64,000 bases of DNA from assembly GCF_007625205.1 (NCBI RefSeq), contig NZ_VMNI01000003.1, forward strand, positions 202,139-266,138, written 5' to 3'. A program made the position numbers and the translations under genes. Source of the stretch: Denitromonas ohlonensis. Its GTDB lineage: Bacteria; Pseudomonadota; Gammaproteobacteria; Burkholderiales; Rhodocyclaceae. Positions 53,418-62,487 of the stretch are shown here, in pieces; within the stretch, counting starts at the first letter, position 1, and the number at the start of each line of letters is the position of its first letter. Under the pieces are notes generated by a model, which saw only the letters and a program-made list of their open reading frames with translations, was not told the DNA's origin and did not search any database.

Positions 53418-53448
53418 GCTGACGGCCCACCTCTGACGGATCGTCAGC

Positions 53449-54201
53449 ATGAGCCACATGGACGCCTATCGGGCAAGCGGGGCGGAGCGCCTTAGAACCG
53501 ACGATCTCCTTGCATTGATGCCAAAACATGGCGCATCAGCGCTTGACGTCGGTGCGCGTGACGGCCACTTCTCCCTGCTGATGGCCGAGCGTTTCGACAA
53601 CGTCACTGCGCTTGATCTGAGCCAACCCAGAATCACGCATCCAAAAATCAACTGCGTTGCTGGCAATACCGCCGCGCTTGATTTTCCGGACCGATGCTTC
53701 GATCTGGTTTTTTGCGCAGAGGTGCTTGAGCATATCCCCTCACCTGCGCTGGAGCGGGCCTGCACCGAACTCGCCCGCGTCTGCCGGAGCACACTGCTGA
53801 TCGGCGTCCCTTTCGATCAGGATATCCGCGTCGGGCGCACCACCTGCAGCCACTGCGGCCAGACCAATCCGCCCTGGGGCCATGTCAATCGTTTCGACGA
53901 GGCGCGCCTTGCGAACCTGTTTCCATCGCTGCATCTGGCTGAACGCTCATTGATCGGCAGCACCCGCGAGCGCACCAACGCGCTCAGCACATGGCTGATG
54001 GATCAGGCTGGCAATCCCTACGGCACGTACTCCCAGGACGAACCCTGCGTACACTGCAATCACCCCCTGGGCCAGCCAGCCCCGCGCTCATTCGTCCAGA
54101 AACTGATCACCAAAGCCGCCTTCCTCGGTCAGCGCCTGCAGCGCCCCTTCATCGCCGAGCGAGCCAACTGGATTCATCTGCGCTTCGAACGCGCCAACTA
54201 A
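53449..54201 (+). CDS. class I SAM-dependent methyltransferase
   Basis: 250 aa. SAM-binding motif ALDVGARDGHFSLLMAE, acidic loop ALDLSQP, and FDLVFCAEVLEHIPSP mark a Methyltransf_11-type enzyme. The C-terminal half has two unusual cysteine pairs (CSHCGQ and CVHCNH), which may bind zinc. Substrate unknown. Start ATG 53449; a second ATG at 53458 is possible. The alpha/beta hydrolase follows after eight bases. Confidence 0.85.
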   Translation: MSHMDAYRASGAERLRTDDLLALMPKHGASALDVGARDGHFSLLMAERFDNVTALDLSQPRITHPKINCVAGNTAALDFPDRCFDLVFCAEVLEHIPSPALERACTELARVCRSTLLIGVPFDQDIRVGRTTCSHCGQTNPPWGHVNRFDEARLANLFPSLHLAERSLIGSTRERTNALSTWLMDQAGNPYGTYSQDEPCVHCNHPLGQPAPRSFVQKLITKAAFLGQRLQRPFIAERANWIHLRFERAN

Positions 54202-54209
54202 ACTGCCCC

Positions 54210-54989
54210 ATGCCAACCCTATCCCTGCTCGACCAAACGCTGGACTACATTCGCCTTCACGCGGCCACACCCCGTGCAGGCGCGCCGACGCTGGTGTTTC
54301 TTCACGAAGGGCTGGGTGCGATCAGCATGTGGCGGGATTTTCCGCAGCGGCTGACCGACGCGGTGGGCGGGGATGCACTGGTCTACTCGCGCGCCGGCTA
54401 TGGCCGTTCGAGCCCGGCCGAGCTCCCGCGCCCGGTGGACTACATGCATACCGAGGCCTTGCGTATATTGCCGGCGCTGCTGGATGCGCTGGCCATCGAA
54501 CGGCCGGTGCTGTTCGGCCACTCCGACGGCGGCTCGATTGCCCTGATCTGCGCCGGCGCCACCGCCACGCCGCTGAGCGGCATTGTGGTGCTGGCACCGC
54601 ACGTGATGGTCGAAGACATCACCATCGCCGGCATTCAGGAGGCACGGGCGCGCTATGAGACGACACCCATGCGCGACCGCCTCGGCCGCCACCACGACGA
54701 TCCGGATGCGGCCTTCTGGGGCTGGAACAATGTCTGGCTCGACCCGGCCTTTCGCGACTGGAACATCGAACATCTGCTCCCCGACATCGACTGCCCGGTG
54801 CTCGCCGTTCAAGGCGAGGACGACGAATACGCCACCCTGGCACAGATCGATCGCATTGCCGACGGCGCGCCCGATGTCCGCCTGCTGGCCTTGCCCGACT
54901 GCCGGCACTCGCCCCACGCCGACCAGCCCGACGCGGTGATCGCCGCCACGGCCGAGTTCATTGCGAGCCTCACCCCGGCCAGCGCTTAA
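54210..54989 (+). CDS. alpha/beta-fold hydrolase
   Basis: 259 aa. The nucleophile elbow GHSDGGS, acid-region GEDDEYA and histidine CRHSPHADQP are in the right order, and the oxyanion HEGLGAISMW lies early. Substrate is not evident. The ATG at 54210 is eight bases after the methyltransferase; longer upstream frames run through that gene. Its last four bases overlap the convergent gene 54986-55300. Confidence 0.9.
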   Translation: MPTLSLLDQTLDYIRLHAATPRAGAPTLVFLHEGLGAISMWRDFPQRLTDAVGGDALVYSRAGYGRSSPAELPRPVDYMHTEALRILPALLDALAIERPVLFGHSDGGSIALICAGATATPLSGIVVLAPHVMVEDITIAGIQEARARYETTPMRDRLGRHHDDPDAAFWGWNNVWLDPAFRDWNIEHLLPDIDCPVLAVQGEDDEYATLAQIDRIADGAPDVRLLALPDCRHSPHADQPDAVIAATAEFIASLTPASA

Positions 54990-55300
54990 TCGCCGAATTC
55001 TTCCTTGCGATAACGCAGCACGTGACGGCGGCCGTTGACTGCCGTCACGCTGATCCACAGCCAGCCCACGCCGGCGCACACCAGTGCCGCCGACAGGCCG
55101 CGCGGATACAGCAACGCCACCACAGCGACCAGGACAGCCAACACGGCCGAACTGATCAGCGCCTTGCGGGTAATCCCCTGCAAACACTGCTCTGCCAGCG
55201 CCGGCGTCGTGACGCCTGCGGCCTGCAAGGCCTTGCGCACGGAGACATAGTTTTGTTCCTGTTTCTGAGCGCTACGCCCAAAGGGATCATCGATCTTCAT
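54986..55300 (-). CDS. small two-helix membrane protein
   Basis: 104 aa. A soluble N-terminal part (MKIDDPFGR, ALQAAGVTTPALAEQCLQ) precedes two hydrophobic helices (about 45-62 and 66-84) and a basic tail. Unknown family. The ATG at 55300 starts a protein-like N-terminus; the frame could extend to 55387, but without a good site. It is convergent with the hydrolase and downstream of the OmpA terminator. Confidence 0.6.
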   Translation of the reverse strand: MKIDDPFGRSAQKQEQNYVSVRKALQAAGVTTPALAEQCLQGITRKALISSAVLAVLVAVVALLYPRGLSAALVCAGVGWLWISVTAVNGRRHVLRYRKEEFGD

Positions 55301-55385
55301 GTGAGACAACACTGTGGCAATGGCGGGGCGCTCAGGATACGCCGGATCGCCATCCCCCCCAATCACAACGCCGGCCCCAACACGC

Positions 55386-55425
55386 AAAAACGGCGCGCCC
55401 CCCGTCGGGAGGCCGCGCCGTCATC
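55386..55425 (-). terminator. intrinsic terminator of the OmpA-like gene
   Basis: On the minus strand a GC-rich imperfect stem (ACGGCGCGGCCTCCC ... GGGGGGCGCGCCGT) is followed by TTTTT. It lies 24 bases after the stop of the OmpA-like lipoprotein gene. Confidence 0.8.
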
Positions 55426-55448
55426 CTTCGACGGAAGGTGTCGAACGC

Positions 55449-56021
55449 TCAGCGCACGAACATTTCCACCCGACGGTTCTGCGCACGCCCGTCGGCCGTG
55501 CTGTTGTCGGCAATCGGCATCACCTCGCCCTGCCCGGTCGGCGTCAGACGCCCCGGCGCCACCCCGCGGCCTTGCAGATAGTTGGTCACGCTGGTCGCGC
55601 GGTCCAGCGACAGGCGTTGGTTGTATTCGGCCGCGCCGGTACTGTCGGTGTGGCCGACCACGTTGACCATCGCATTCGGATGCTCGTTGAGGGTGCCGGC
55701 GATCTGGTCCAGCGTTTGCGCAAAGGCCGGATTGACCCGCGCGCTATTGGTGTCGAACAACACCGCGCCCGGGATATCGAGCTTCACCGAGCCATCGGGC
55801 TGCTCGGTCACCTTGACCTGAGAGCCGATCAGATAGCCAAAGGCACCACCCAACGCGGCACCCACCACCGTACTGCGCCGGCCACCCACCTGGTTGCCGA
55901 CAACACCGCCGAGCACGGCACCGGAGACTGCGCCAATGGTTTTGTTCTGAGTTTCAGTCGTGGTGCAAGCTGGCAGGGCCAACACACTCGCCACGGCGGC
56001 AACAACAAGCATTTTTTTCAT
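55449..56021 (-). CDS. OmpA-family lipoprotein with glycine zipper
   Basis: 190 aa. Lipobox LALPAC, then a glycine-zipper region (about 27-70: GAVSGAVLGGVVGNQVGG and GAALGGAFGYLIG), then an OmpA/MotB domain with VVGHTDSTGAAEYNQRLSLDRA and NRRVEMFV. It links the outer membrane to peptidoglycan. The ATG at 56021 has AGGAAGGAG upstream. An OmpA-like protein (PdsO) belongs to sortase systems, but this generic type is found in many genomes without one, so I do not make that link. Confidence 0.9.
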   Translation of the reverse strand: MKKMLVVAAVASVLALPACTTTETQNKTIGAVSGAVLGGVVGNQVGGRRSTVVGAALGGAFGYLIGSQVKVTEQPDGSVKLDIPGAVLFDTNSARVNPAFAQTLDQIAGTLNEHPNAMVNVVGHTDSTGAAEYNQRLSLDRATSVTNYLQGRGVAPGRLTPTGQGEVMPIADNSTADGRAQNRRVEMFVR

Positions 56022-56272
56022 CGTTTTCTCCTTCCTGAGGGGGCTTGCCAACACACCCGAAGACACGGGCTGTGGTCGATCCGGCCATGCTACGCGCCTC
56101 GTGTGACTCGATTGGGCGCGCTGTTCATGGCTTTATCTTGCCACGCAGCGGCGGCTTGCGCGCAAATTGGTTACGAAGTGCAACAAACCGGGCATTGGGT
56201 CCGGGGCTTGCCGCAGCGCCCCTCGGCAGGGCACTCTTTCAGAAACCCCGCCCTGCCAGGAGCGCACAACCC

Positions 56273-56668
56273 ATGCCGAATCTGGATGCCCTCGAACTCA
56301 AAGCCTTCGTCCCCGCCCGAAATTTCAAGCGCTCACAACGCTTTTATCTCGACCTGGGCTTCAGCTGCGCCTGGGCCTCGCCGGATCTGGCCTATTTCCA
56401 GTGTGGGAACACGGGCTTTCTGCTCGAGAACGACTACCTCGCCATCGTGGCCGAAAATTTCACCCTGCATCTGCTGGTCGCCGATGTCGATGCCTGGTGG
56501 CAACGCGCCCACGACGCGCATCTTGACGATGTCTATGGCGTGAAGCTCACCCCGCCCGAGGACCGCGCCTGGGGCATGCGCGAGTTCACCCTCACCGACC
56601 CGAGCGGCGTGCGTTGGCGTATCGCGCAAACCATTGCGCCCGGTGATCTCGCCCACGGCGCGGGCTGA
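56273..56668 (+). CDS. glyoxalase/bleomycin-resistance family protein
   Basis: 131 aa with the vicinal oxygen chelate fold: ELKAFVPARNFKRSQRFYLDLGF, FQCGNTGFLL, LLVADVDAWW and EFTLTDPSGVRWRI. Metal ligands are not all evident, so activity is unsure. It ends one base from the original stop (56670) of the convergent MocR-type gene. The upstream 250-base gap shows no clear promoter. Confidence 0.85.
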   Translation: MPNLDALELKAFVPARNFKRSQRFYLDLGFSCAWASPDLAYFQCGNTGFLLENDYLAIVAENFTLHLLVADVDAWWQRAHDAHLDDVYGVKLTPPEDRAWGMREFTLTDPSGVRWRIAQTIAPGDLAHGAG

Positions 56669-56669
56669 C

Positions 56670-58039
56670 TCAGCCGGACTGCATCGCCCAGCGCAAACGT
56701 TGCAGCGCATCGGCGATAGCACATAGCGACTCAACGCCCGCACAATCACGCCCCGCTCGGCGGCCCGCGACACCACCTCGGTATCACTCAACGTATCCGG
56801 CAAGCGCAACACCAGATGCAGCCCCGCCGCGCCACCGCGAATATCGGTCTCCGGCCCCGGCCAACGCGCCAAGGCGGCGCGCAGCGCCTGCTGGCGGGCC
56901 AGATAGAGACGCCGCATGCGCCGCAGATGGGTGGTGTAGTGACCGCGCTGAATGAAGTCCGCCAGCGCCACCTGCTCAATCCCCTGCCCCGAGCGTGCCA
57001 GCGACGCCGACGCCCCGGCAAAGGCCCCGGCCAGCGCCTCAGGCACCACCAGATAGCCCAGCCGCAGCCCCGGATAAAGCGTCTTGCTGAAGGTGCCGGT
57101 ATAGACCACCGGCGCGTCGGGCTGCAAGCCAAACAGCGCGGGCAGGCCCGGCCCGCCGCGGGCAAACTCGCTGTCGTAGTCGTCCTCGATGATCCAGCCG
57201 CCGCTGCGACGCACCCCGTCGATCAGGGCGAGGCGTCGCGGCAGGCTCAAGACCTCGCCCGACGGGTACTGGTGGGCCGGGCAGACCAGCGCCAGACGCG
57301 GCGGATGCGCCTGCCAGTCCGCCGCCGTCGGCGCCATGCCTTCGCCGTCCACCGGCACCGGATGCAAAGCCAGTCCGGCCATCGCCAAGGCGGTGCGCGC
57401 CGCCGGGTAGCCGGGATTCTCGATCCAGGCCGTCTCACCGTTGTCGGCCAGCAGGCGCGCGCACAGATCGAGCGCCGCCTGCGTGCCGGCGGTGACGATG
57501 ACTTGCTCGGGGCGCACCCGAAAGCCGCGCACCGTCGCCAGATAGTCCGCCAACGCCGCGCGCAAGGCCGACTCACCACCCGGCGCGGCATAGCCCAGAT
57601 GACTCGGCCGCGCCGCCCGCCAGGCCCGATCCAGACAGCCGCGCCAGGCCCGAAAGGGAAAACTCGCCACATCGGGCACACCGGGCGCAAACGCGCCCAG
57701 TTCCGGCCCCGCCGGCGGTGACTCGGCGAGCGCCGCGCGACGCGCCAGCGCCGGCCAGGCGGGAGCCTTCACCACCGCACTCGGCGCCACCACCAGCGCA
57801 GCCACCCGCGTGCCCTGGCGATCGGCCAGCAAACAGCCCTCGGCGGCCAGTTGCTCGTAAGCGAAGATCACTGTGTTGCGCGCAATGCCCAGTTCCGACG
57901 CCAACTGGCGACTGCCCGGCAAGCGCGCGCCGGCCGCCAGCCGACCATCGACAATCGCGGCGCGCAGACGTTGATACAGTAGCCGCTGAACGGGCACCCC
58001 CTTGGGCAAGGGGGGTGCAAGCAACCAGTTGAGATTCAT
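56670..58039 (-). pseudogene. MocR-type PLP/GntR regulator, 3' end damaged
   Basis: N-terminal GntR winged helix (about 15-80, RLPGSRQLASELGIARNTV) and an aminotransferase-like domain with the PLP lysine in TGTFSKTLYPGLRLGY, as in PdxR/MocR regulators. After LSRYV the expected glycine-rich block (about 20 residues) is missing and the frame shifts. The natural ending, IADALQRLRWAMQSG then TGA, stands in another frame and stops at 56670. The annotated frame instead reads on antisense through the glyoxalase gene to 56333. It is divergent from OsmC and PNPOx-like genes, its probable targets. Start ATG 58039. Confidence 0.8.
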
Positions 58040-58128
58040 CGTGGCTCTACGTTTCGATTGGTTTGTGGCACTTCGCATGGTGCCAGCAAGCCGCTAATCT
58101 GACCACACCTACCCGGAGGAACAGCGCA

Positions 58129-58599
58129 ATGAGCACTTACACCGCCACCATCGTTTGGCAGCGCGGCAGTCAGGTCTTCACCGACAACCGCTACAGCCGG
58201 CGTCATGAAATCCACTTCGACGGCGACATCACGCTGCCCGCCTCATCCTCGCCCCATGTGATACCGGAGCCGTATTCGGACGCCGACGCAGTTGACCCCG
58301 AAGAAGCCTTTGTCGCCGCGCTGTCGAGCTGCCACATGCTGTGGTTTCTGTCACTGGCCAGCCGCGCCGGCTTCTGCGTCGATCACTACGAAGACGCGGC
58401 CGAAGGCGTGCTGGGCACGGGCCCCGGCGGCAAACAGATGATGACCGTCGTCACCCTCAGGCCGGCCGTACGCTTCTCCGGAGAGCAGCCGACCCAGGAA
58501 GAACACGAGGTGCTGCACGAGACGGCCCACGACGCCTGCTTCATTGCCAACTCGGTCAAATCCGAGCTGCATTGCCACCCCCGCTTACTCACCGACTGA
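58129..58599 (+). CDS. OsmC family peroxide reductase
   Basis: 156 aa. The two redox cysteines are in ALSSCHMLWFL and HDACFIANSV, and the family opening MSTYTATIVWQRG is present. OsmC proteins reduce organic hydroperoxides. The ATG at 58129 follows GGAGGAA. The gene for a PNPOx-like protein follows after 15 bases; the damaged MocR regulator is divergent. Confidence 0.92.
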   Translation: MSTYTATIVWQRGSQVFTDNRYSRRHEIHFDGDITLPASSSPHVIPEPYSDADAVDPEEAFVAALSSCHMLWFLSLASRAGFCVDHYEDAAEGVLGTGPGGKQMMTVVTLRPAVRFSGEQPTQEEHEVLHETAHDACFIANSVKSELHCHPRLLTD

Positions 58600-58614
58600 G
58601 CCTGGACCACTACC

Positions 58615-59247
58615 ATGCCCCAAACCACCGCCCCCAGCCCCCGCACCCGACTGCGCCGCCACCCCGAGCGCGGCCACTACGACGCCGACACCCTGGCCGC
58701 GATCATCGACGACGCCTGGGTGTGCCATGTGTCCTTCACGCTCGACGGCACGGTGCACGCCATGCCGACCGCGCACTGGCGGGTGGGCGAGTATCTGTAC
58801 ATCCATGGCGCGCGCGCCTCACGCATGCTCAAGGCGCTCACCGACAGCGACGCCTGCATCACGCTGGCGCAGGTCGACGGCCTGGTGCTGGCCCGCTCGG
58901 CGTTTCACCACTCCATGAATTTTCGGTCGGTGGTCGCCTATGGCCGGTTCGAGTTGGTGGACGACGACGCCCACAAACTCGCCACCATGCAAGCCTTCAT
59001 CGACAAGGTCGCCCCCGGACGCTGGGACAGCCTGCGCCCGGTCACCGACAAAGAGTTGAACGCCACCACGGTGCTGCGCCTGAAGCTGACCGAGGCCTCC
59101 GCCAAGATCCGCACGGGAGGCGTCAAGGACGACGACGCCGACCTGAGCTGGCCGGTGTGGGCCGGCGTGCTACCGCTGACGCTGATAGCCGGCACGCCGA
59201 TCACCGAGCCCGACAGCCAGGTGGCGGACTACCCGCAGCCGGCCTGA
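58615..59247 (+). CDS. pyridoxamine 5'-phosphate oxidase-like flavin protein
   Basis: 210 aa. Split-barrel FMN fold: DAWVCHVSFTLDGTVHAMPTA, YLYIHGARASRMLKAL and SVVAYGRFELVDDD. The class includes flavin oxidases and heme-degrading proteins; the substrate is not clear. In an operon with OsmC. The vitamin B6 link of the neighbouring MocR regulator makes a B6-related role conceivable. Confidence 0.88.
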   Translation: MPQTTAPSPRTRLRRHPERGHYDADTLAAIIDDAWVCHVSFTLDGTVHAMPTAHWRVGEYLYIHGARASRMLKALTDSDACITLAQVDGLVLARSAFHHSMNFRSVVAYGRFELVDDDAHKLATMQAFIDKVAPGRWDSLRPVTDKELNATTVLRLKLTEASAKIRTGGVKDDDADLSWPVWAGVLPLTLIAGTPITEPDSQVADYPQPA

Positions 59248-59254
59248 GCCGCAC

Positions 59255-60133
59255 TCAATCGCTCTCGCGCTGCGCCGGCTTGGTGCCGGCCGGCGCCGCC
59301 GGGGCGAGCACGCTGGGCGCGGTCTGATGCACATGCAGATCGGTTTGCGGGTAGGGAATCGAGATGCCGGCTTCGTCGTAGGCGATCTTGATCTTCTCTT
59401 TCAGCTCACACATGGTCAGGAAGTAGTCCGGCGTCTTGACCCACGGGCGGATGTGCAGATTCACGCTGCTGTCGGCCAGATCGGCCACCGCGATCACCGG
59501 CGCCGGATCGGTCAGCACACGTTCATCGGCCATGACCACCGCCTCGGCCACTGCCTTGGCCTTGCGGATATCGTCGTCGTAGCTGATGCCGATCAGCAGA
59601 TCGATGCGCCGCGTCTCGCGGGCCGAGTAGTTGGTGATCACGTCGGCGTAGATCGCTCCATTGGGCACGATGATTTCGCGGTTGTCGGGGGTCCGAAAGG
59701 TCGAGCTGAAGATGTTGATCTTCTCCACCACCCCGGTGGTGCCGCCGGCCTCGACAAAATCCCCCGCCCTGAACGGCCGGAACACGATCAGCATCACCCC
59801 GGCGGCAAAGTTCTTGAGCGAATCCTGCAGCGACAGGCCAATCGCCAGACCCGCCGCACCGATCAGCGCCACCAGCGAGGTGGTATCCACCCCCAGCCGG
59901 TTCAGCGCCGCGACCACGATCACCAGCAGCAGCACACCATGCAGGATGGACAGCACGAAATGCGAGAGCATCTCGTCCATCCCGGTGCGGTTCAGCACCC
60001 GCCGCGCCACGGCCACTGCGCCACGCACCACCCAGCGACCGACGATGAAGATCATCAGCGCAAACAGCAGGTTCAGACCCCAGTCGGTGGCGTAGGCGGT
60101 CACTTTCTCGGTGTTCATCAAATTTTCCAGCAT
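59255..60133 (-). CDS. MscS-type mechanosensitive channel
   Basis: 292 aa. Three helices in about 20-130, the pore-lining glycine/alanine helix (ALIGAAGLAIGLSLQDSLKN), then the beta domain (PFRAGDFVEAGGTTGVVEKI, NREIIVPNGAIYADVITNYS). It relieves osmotic pressure. The ATG at 60133 has GGAG six bases upstream; the ATG five codons earlier does not. It is divergent from the flavoprotein at 60317. Confidence 0.93.
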   Translation of the reverse strand: MLENLMNTEKVTAYATDWGLNLLFALMIFIVGRWVVRGAVAVARRVLNRTGMDEMLSHFVLSILHGVLLLVIVVAALNRLGVDTTSLVALIGAAGLAIGLSLQDSLKNFAAGVMLIVFRPFRAGDFVEAGGTTGVVEKINIFSSTFRTPDNREIIVPNGAIYADVITNYSARETRRIDLLIGISYDDDIRKAKAVAEAVVMADERVLTDPAPVIAVADLADSSVNLHIRPWVKTPDYFLTMCELKEKIKIAYDEAGISIPYPQTDLHVHQTAPSVLAPAAPAGTKPAQRESD

Positions 60134-60316
60134 GGCATCTCCGTGCATTCAAACGATTTCTGTTGGCTGTTCGCACCGCGCCGCGCGCCGGCCCGAACAC
60201 TGCCCTCAGCCTATGGTGCATGGCAGCATCGTGCAAGTCGGCGACGCAAACACATGTGACGCCACACGCGGCGGGGCAGGTATCATCCCCGCTTGTCGAC
60301 CGTCCTCGCCACCGCC

Positions 60317-61585
60317 ATGCCTGTGCCTCGTCCGTTCACTGAAGCCGCCCCGCGCGTTGCCATCATCGGCGGCGGACCGGCCGGGCTGATGGCCGCCGAG
60401 GTGCTGTCGCAGGCCGGTGTCAGCGTGGATGTGTTCGAACGCATGCCGACCGTCGGCCGCAAGCTGCTGATGGCCGGGCGCGGCGGACTGAACATCACCC
60501 ACGCCGAGCCCGCCGCCGATTTTCTCGACCGCTACAGCGCCGGCCGCGACGCCCTCGCCCCACTCATCGCCGACTTCGGCGCCGACGCCATCCGCACCTG
60601 GGCGGCCGGCCTGGGCATCGACACCTTCGTCGGCAGCTCCGGCAAAGTCTTTCCGGCTGGCATGAAGGCCGCCCCGCTGCTGCGTGCCTGGCTGGCCCGG
60701 CTGCGCGCGGCGGGTGTGCGCATCCACCCCCGCCGTCGCTGGACCGGCTGGCACGCCGACGGCGCGCTGGCCTTCGACACCCCCGACGGCCCGCTCAGCC
60801 ACCGCGCCGACGCCACCGTGCTGGCGCTCGGCGGCGGTAGCTGGGCGCGGCTGGGCAGCGACGGCCGGTGGGTCGACGCGCTCACCGCCGCCGGTGTCGG
60901 CATCGCACCGCTGGCCCCCAGCAACTGTGGTTTCGAACTCGACTGGAGCACGCACTTTCGCGAACGCTTCGCCGGCGAGCCGCTCAAGACCGTCACCCTG
61001 CGCTTCACCGATCCCGCCGGCCGCCGCCACGAGCGCCACGGCGAATGCCTGGTCACCGCCGCCGGCCTGCAAGGCCCGCTGATCTACGCGCTCAGCGCCC
61101 CCCTGCGCCACGCCCTCGCCACCGGCCCGGCAGACATCACGCTCGACCTCCTGCCCGACCGCAGCGAAGCGCAACTGCGCACCGCGCTCGCCGCCCCGCG
61201 CGGCCGCCGTTCGCTCAGCAACCACCTGCAACGCAGCGTCGGCCTCAAAGGCGTCAAGGCCGGACTGCTGCGCGAAGTGCTCGCCGCCGAGTCGCTCGAC
61301 GACCCCGTCCGTGTCGCCGCCACACTCAAAGCGCTCCCGCTGCAGGTGCTGCGGCCGCGCCCCATCGACCAGGCCATCAGCACCGCCGGCGGCGTGCGCT
61401 TTGCCGGGCTCGACCCGGCCCTCATGCTGACCGGACGACCCGGCGTTTTCTGTGCCGGCGAGATGCTCGACTGGGACGCCCCCACCGGCGGCTATTTGCT
61501 GACCGCCTGCCTCGCCACGGGGCGGGCCGCTGGCGCCGGCGCGCTTCGCTGGCTCAGCGCCGACAGCCGTGTGACAAACCGATAA
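60317..61585 (+). CDS. HI0933/BaiN-type NAD(P)/FAD-dependent oxidoreductase
   Basis: 422 aa. FAD site VAIIGGGPAGLMAAE at the N-terminus, GRKLLMAGRGGLNITH, TVLALGGGSWARLG and the late GGVRFAGLD and DWDAPTGGYLLTACLATGRAA are the marks of the HI0933 family (TIGR03862-like subtype). Substrate unknown. The ATG at 60317 is used; a TTG eight codons earlier is possible. Confidence 0.88.
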   Translation: MPVPRPFTEAAPRVAIIGGGPAGLMAAEVLSQAGVSVDVFERMPTVGRKLLMAGRGGLNITHAEPAADFLDRYSAGRDALAPLIADFGADAIRTWAAGLGIDTFVGSSGKVFPAGMKAAPLLRAWLARLRAAGVRIHPRRRWTGWHADGALAFDTPDGPLSHRADATVLALGGGSWARLGSDGRWVDALTAAGVGIAPLAPSNCGFELDWSTHFRERFAGEPLKTVTLRFTDPAGRRHERHGECLVTAAGLQGPLIYALSAPLRHALATGPADITLDLLPDRSEAQLRTALAAPRGRRSLSNHLQRSVGLKGVKAGLLREVLAAESLDDPVRVAATLKALPLQVLRPRPIDQAISTAGGVRFAGLDPALMLTGRPGVFCAGEMLDWDAPTGGYLLTACLATGRAAGAGALRWLSADSRVTNR

Positions 61586-61654
61586 ATTGATGCGAACAGC
61601 ATCGCGGTTTAGGCTAGGATAGGCGGGTTCGTACTTCCCCCACCGGAGCCCCGC

Positions 61655-62482
61655 ATGCGCGCTGCCCGCTTGACCATCCTGACCGCCGTCACCACCCTCG
61701 CCGCCCTCGCTCAACCGGCCCAGGCCACGAGCGGCTGGTATCTCAACGCCGCCGGCACCGGCTGGTCCGACGCCAGCTTCGTGTCCTCACTCAATGTGGC
61801 CGGCGCCGGCTTCATTGAGCAGGCATTTTCGTGGCAGGCGCTTGGCTTTGCATTCGAAGAGCACGGCGCCTATCAGATCGTCGGTGCACCGGCATCGAGC
61901 CACGACCTGACCGTCAGCTATAACATTGCCGGCGAAGTCGGCCTGCTCAGCAACGGTTTCACCGGCGGCGTGATCGACCTCTACTCCGACAGCGTCTTCG
62001 ACTTTGGCAGCACCAACGGCAGCTACGGCGCCAACAACGGCACGCACATTGCCAGCTTTGCGGTCACAGGCGGTCAGATCGACCCCCTCACCCGTCTCGT
62101 CGGCCTGCAAGCCAACCTCGTCGGCGGCTCCATGGCCAGCGGCTACTTCTTCGATGTGGCCGGTAACGACCTGAGCGATCGGGGCGGCATTTCACTGTCC
62201 ATGGGCGTGCAAAGCACCATCATCGATCCGACGGGCACCCACATCGTGTCCGAACTCGCCTGCGAGCAGGCCGGCTTCACCGGCGCGGGTTGCAACGGAC
62301 GCCCCTATCGCGCATCCTTTCTGAACCTGGGCTGGTCGACCGTGCAAGACACCGGCGTGGCCACCCTGAACATCCCGGCGCTGAGCCAGCCCGTGACCGC
62401 CGTACCCGAGCCGACCACCGCCCTGATGATGCTCACCGGCCTACTCGGCCTCGCCGCCCGGCAGCGCTTCAAGAAAGGATAA
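61655..62482 (+). CDS. PEP-CTERM sorting-domain protein
   Basis: 275 aa. Signal peptide (about 1-24, QPAQA), a low-charge extracellular body rich in G, S, N and A, two cysteines near 200-213, and a C-terminal sorting signal VPEPTTALMM, helix, then RQRFKKG. PEP-CTERM proteins are exported and processed by exosortase, usually with exopolysaccharide. No exosortase or EPS genes are in the window. The GATase gene follows after five bases, perhaps by chance of orientation. Confidence 0.92.
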   Translation: MRAARLTILTAVTTLAALAQPAQATSGWYLNAAGTGWSDASFVSSLNVAGAGFIEQAFSWQALGFAFEEHGAYQIVGAPASSHDLTVSYNIAGEVGLLSNGFTGGVIDLYSDSVFDFGSTNGSYGANNGTHIASFAVTGGQIDPLTRLVGLQANLVGGSMASGYFFDVAGNDLSDRGGISLSMGVQSTIIDPTGTHIVSELACEQAGFTGAGCNGRPYRASFLNLGWSTVQDTGVATLNIPALSQPVTAVPEPTTALMMLTGLLGLAARQRFKKG

Positions 62483-62487
62483 ACACC

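Noticed and set aside
55449..56021. OmpA-like lipoprotein as the sortase-system OmpA protein (PdsO)
   Set aside because: It is a generic glycine-zipper lipoprotein several genes away, without the long middle region I associate with PdsO.
56333..56669. C-terminal extension of the MocR-type protein
   Set aside because: It is the reverse strand of the glyoxalase gene and is reached only because of the frameshift.
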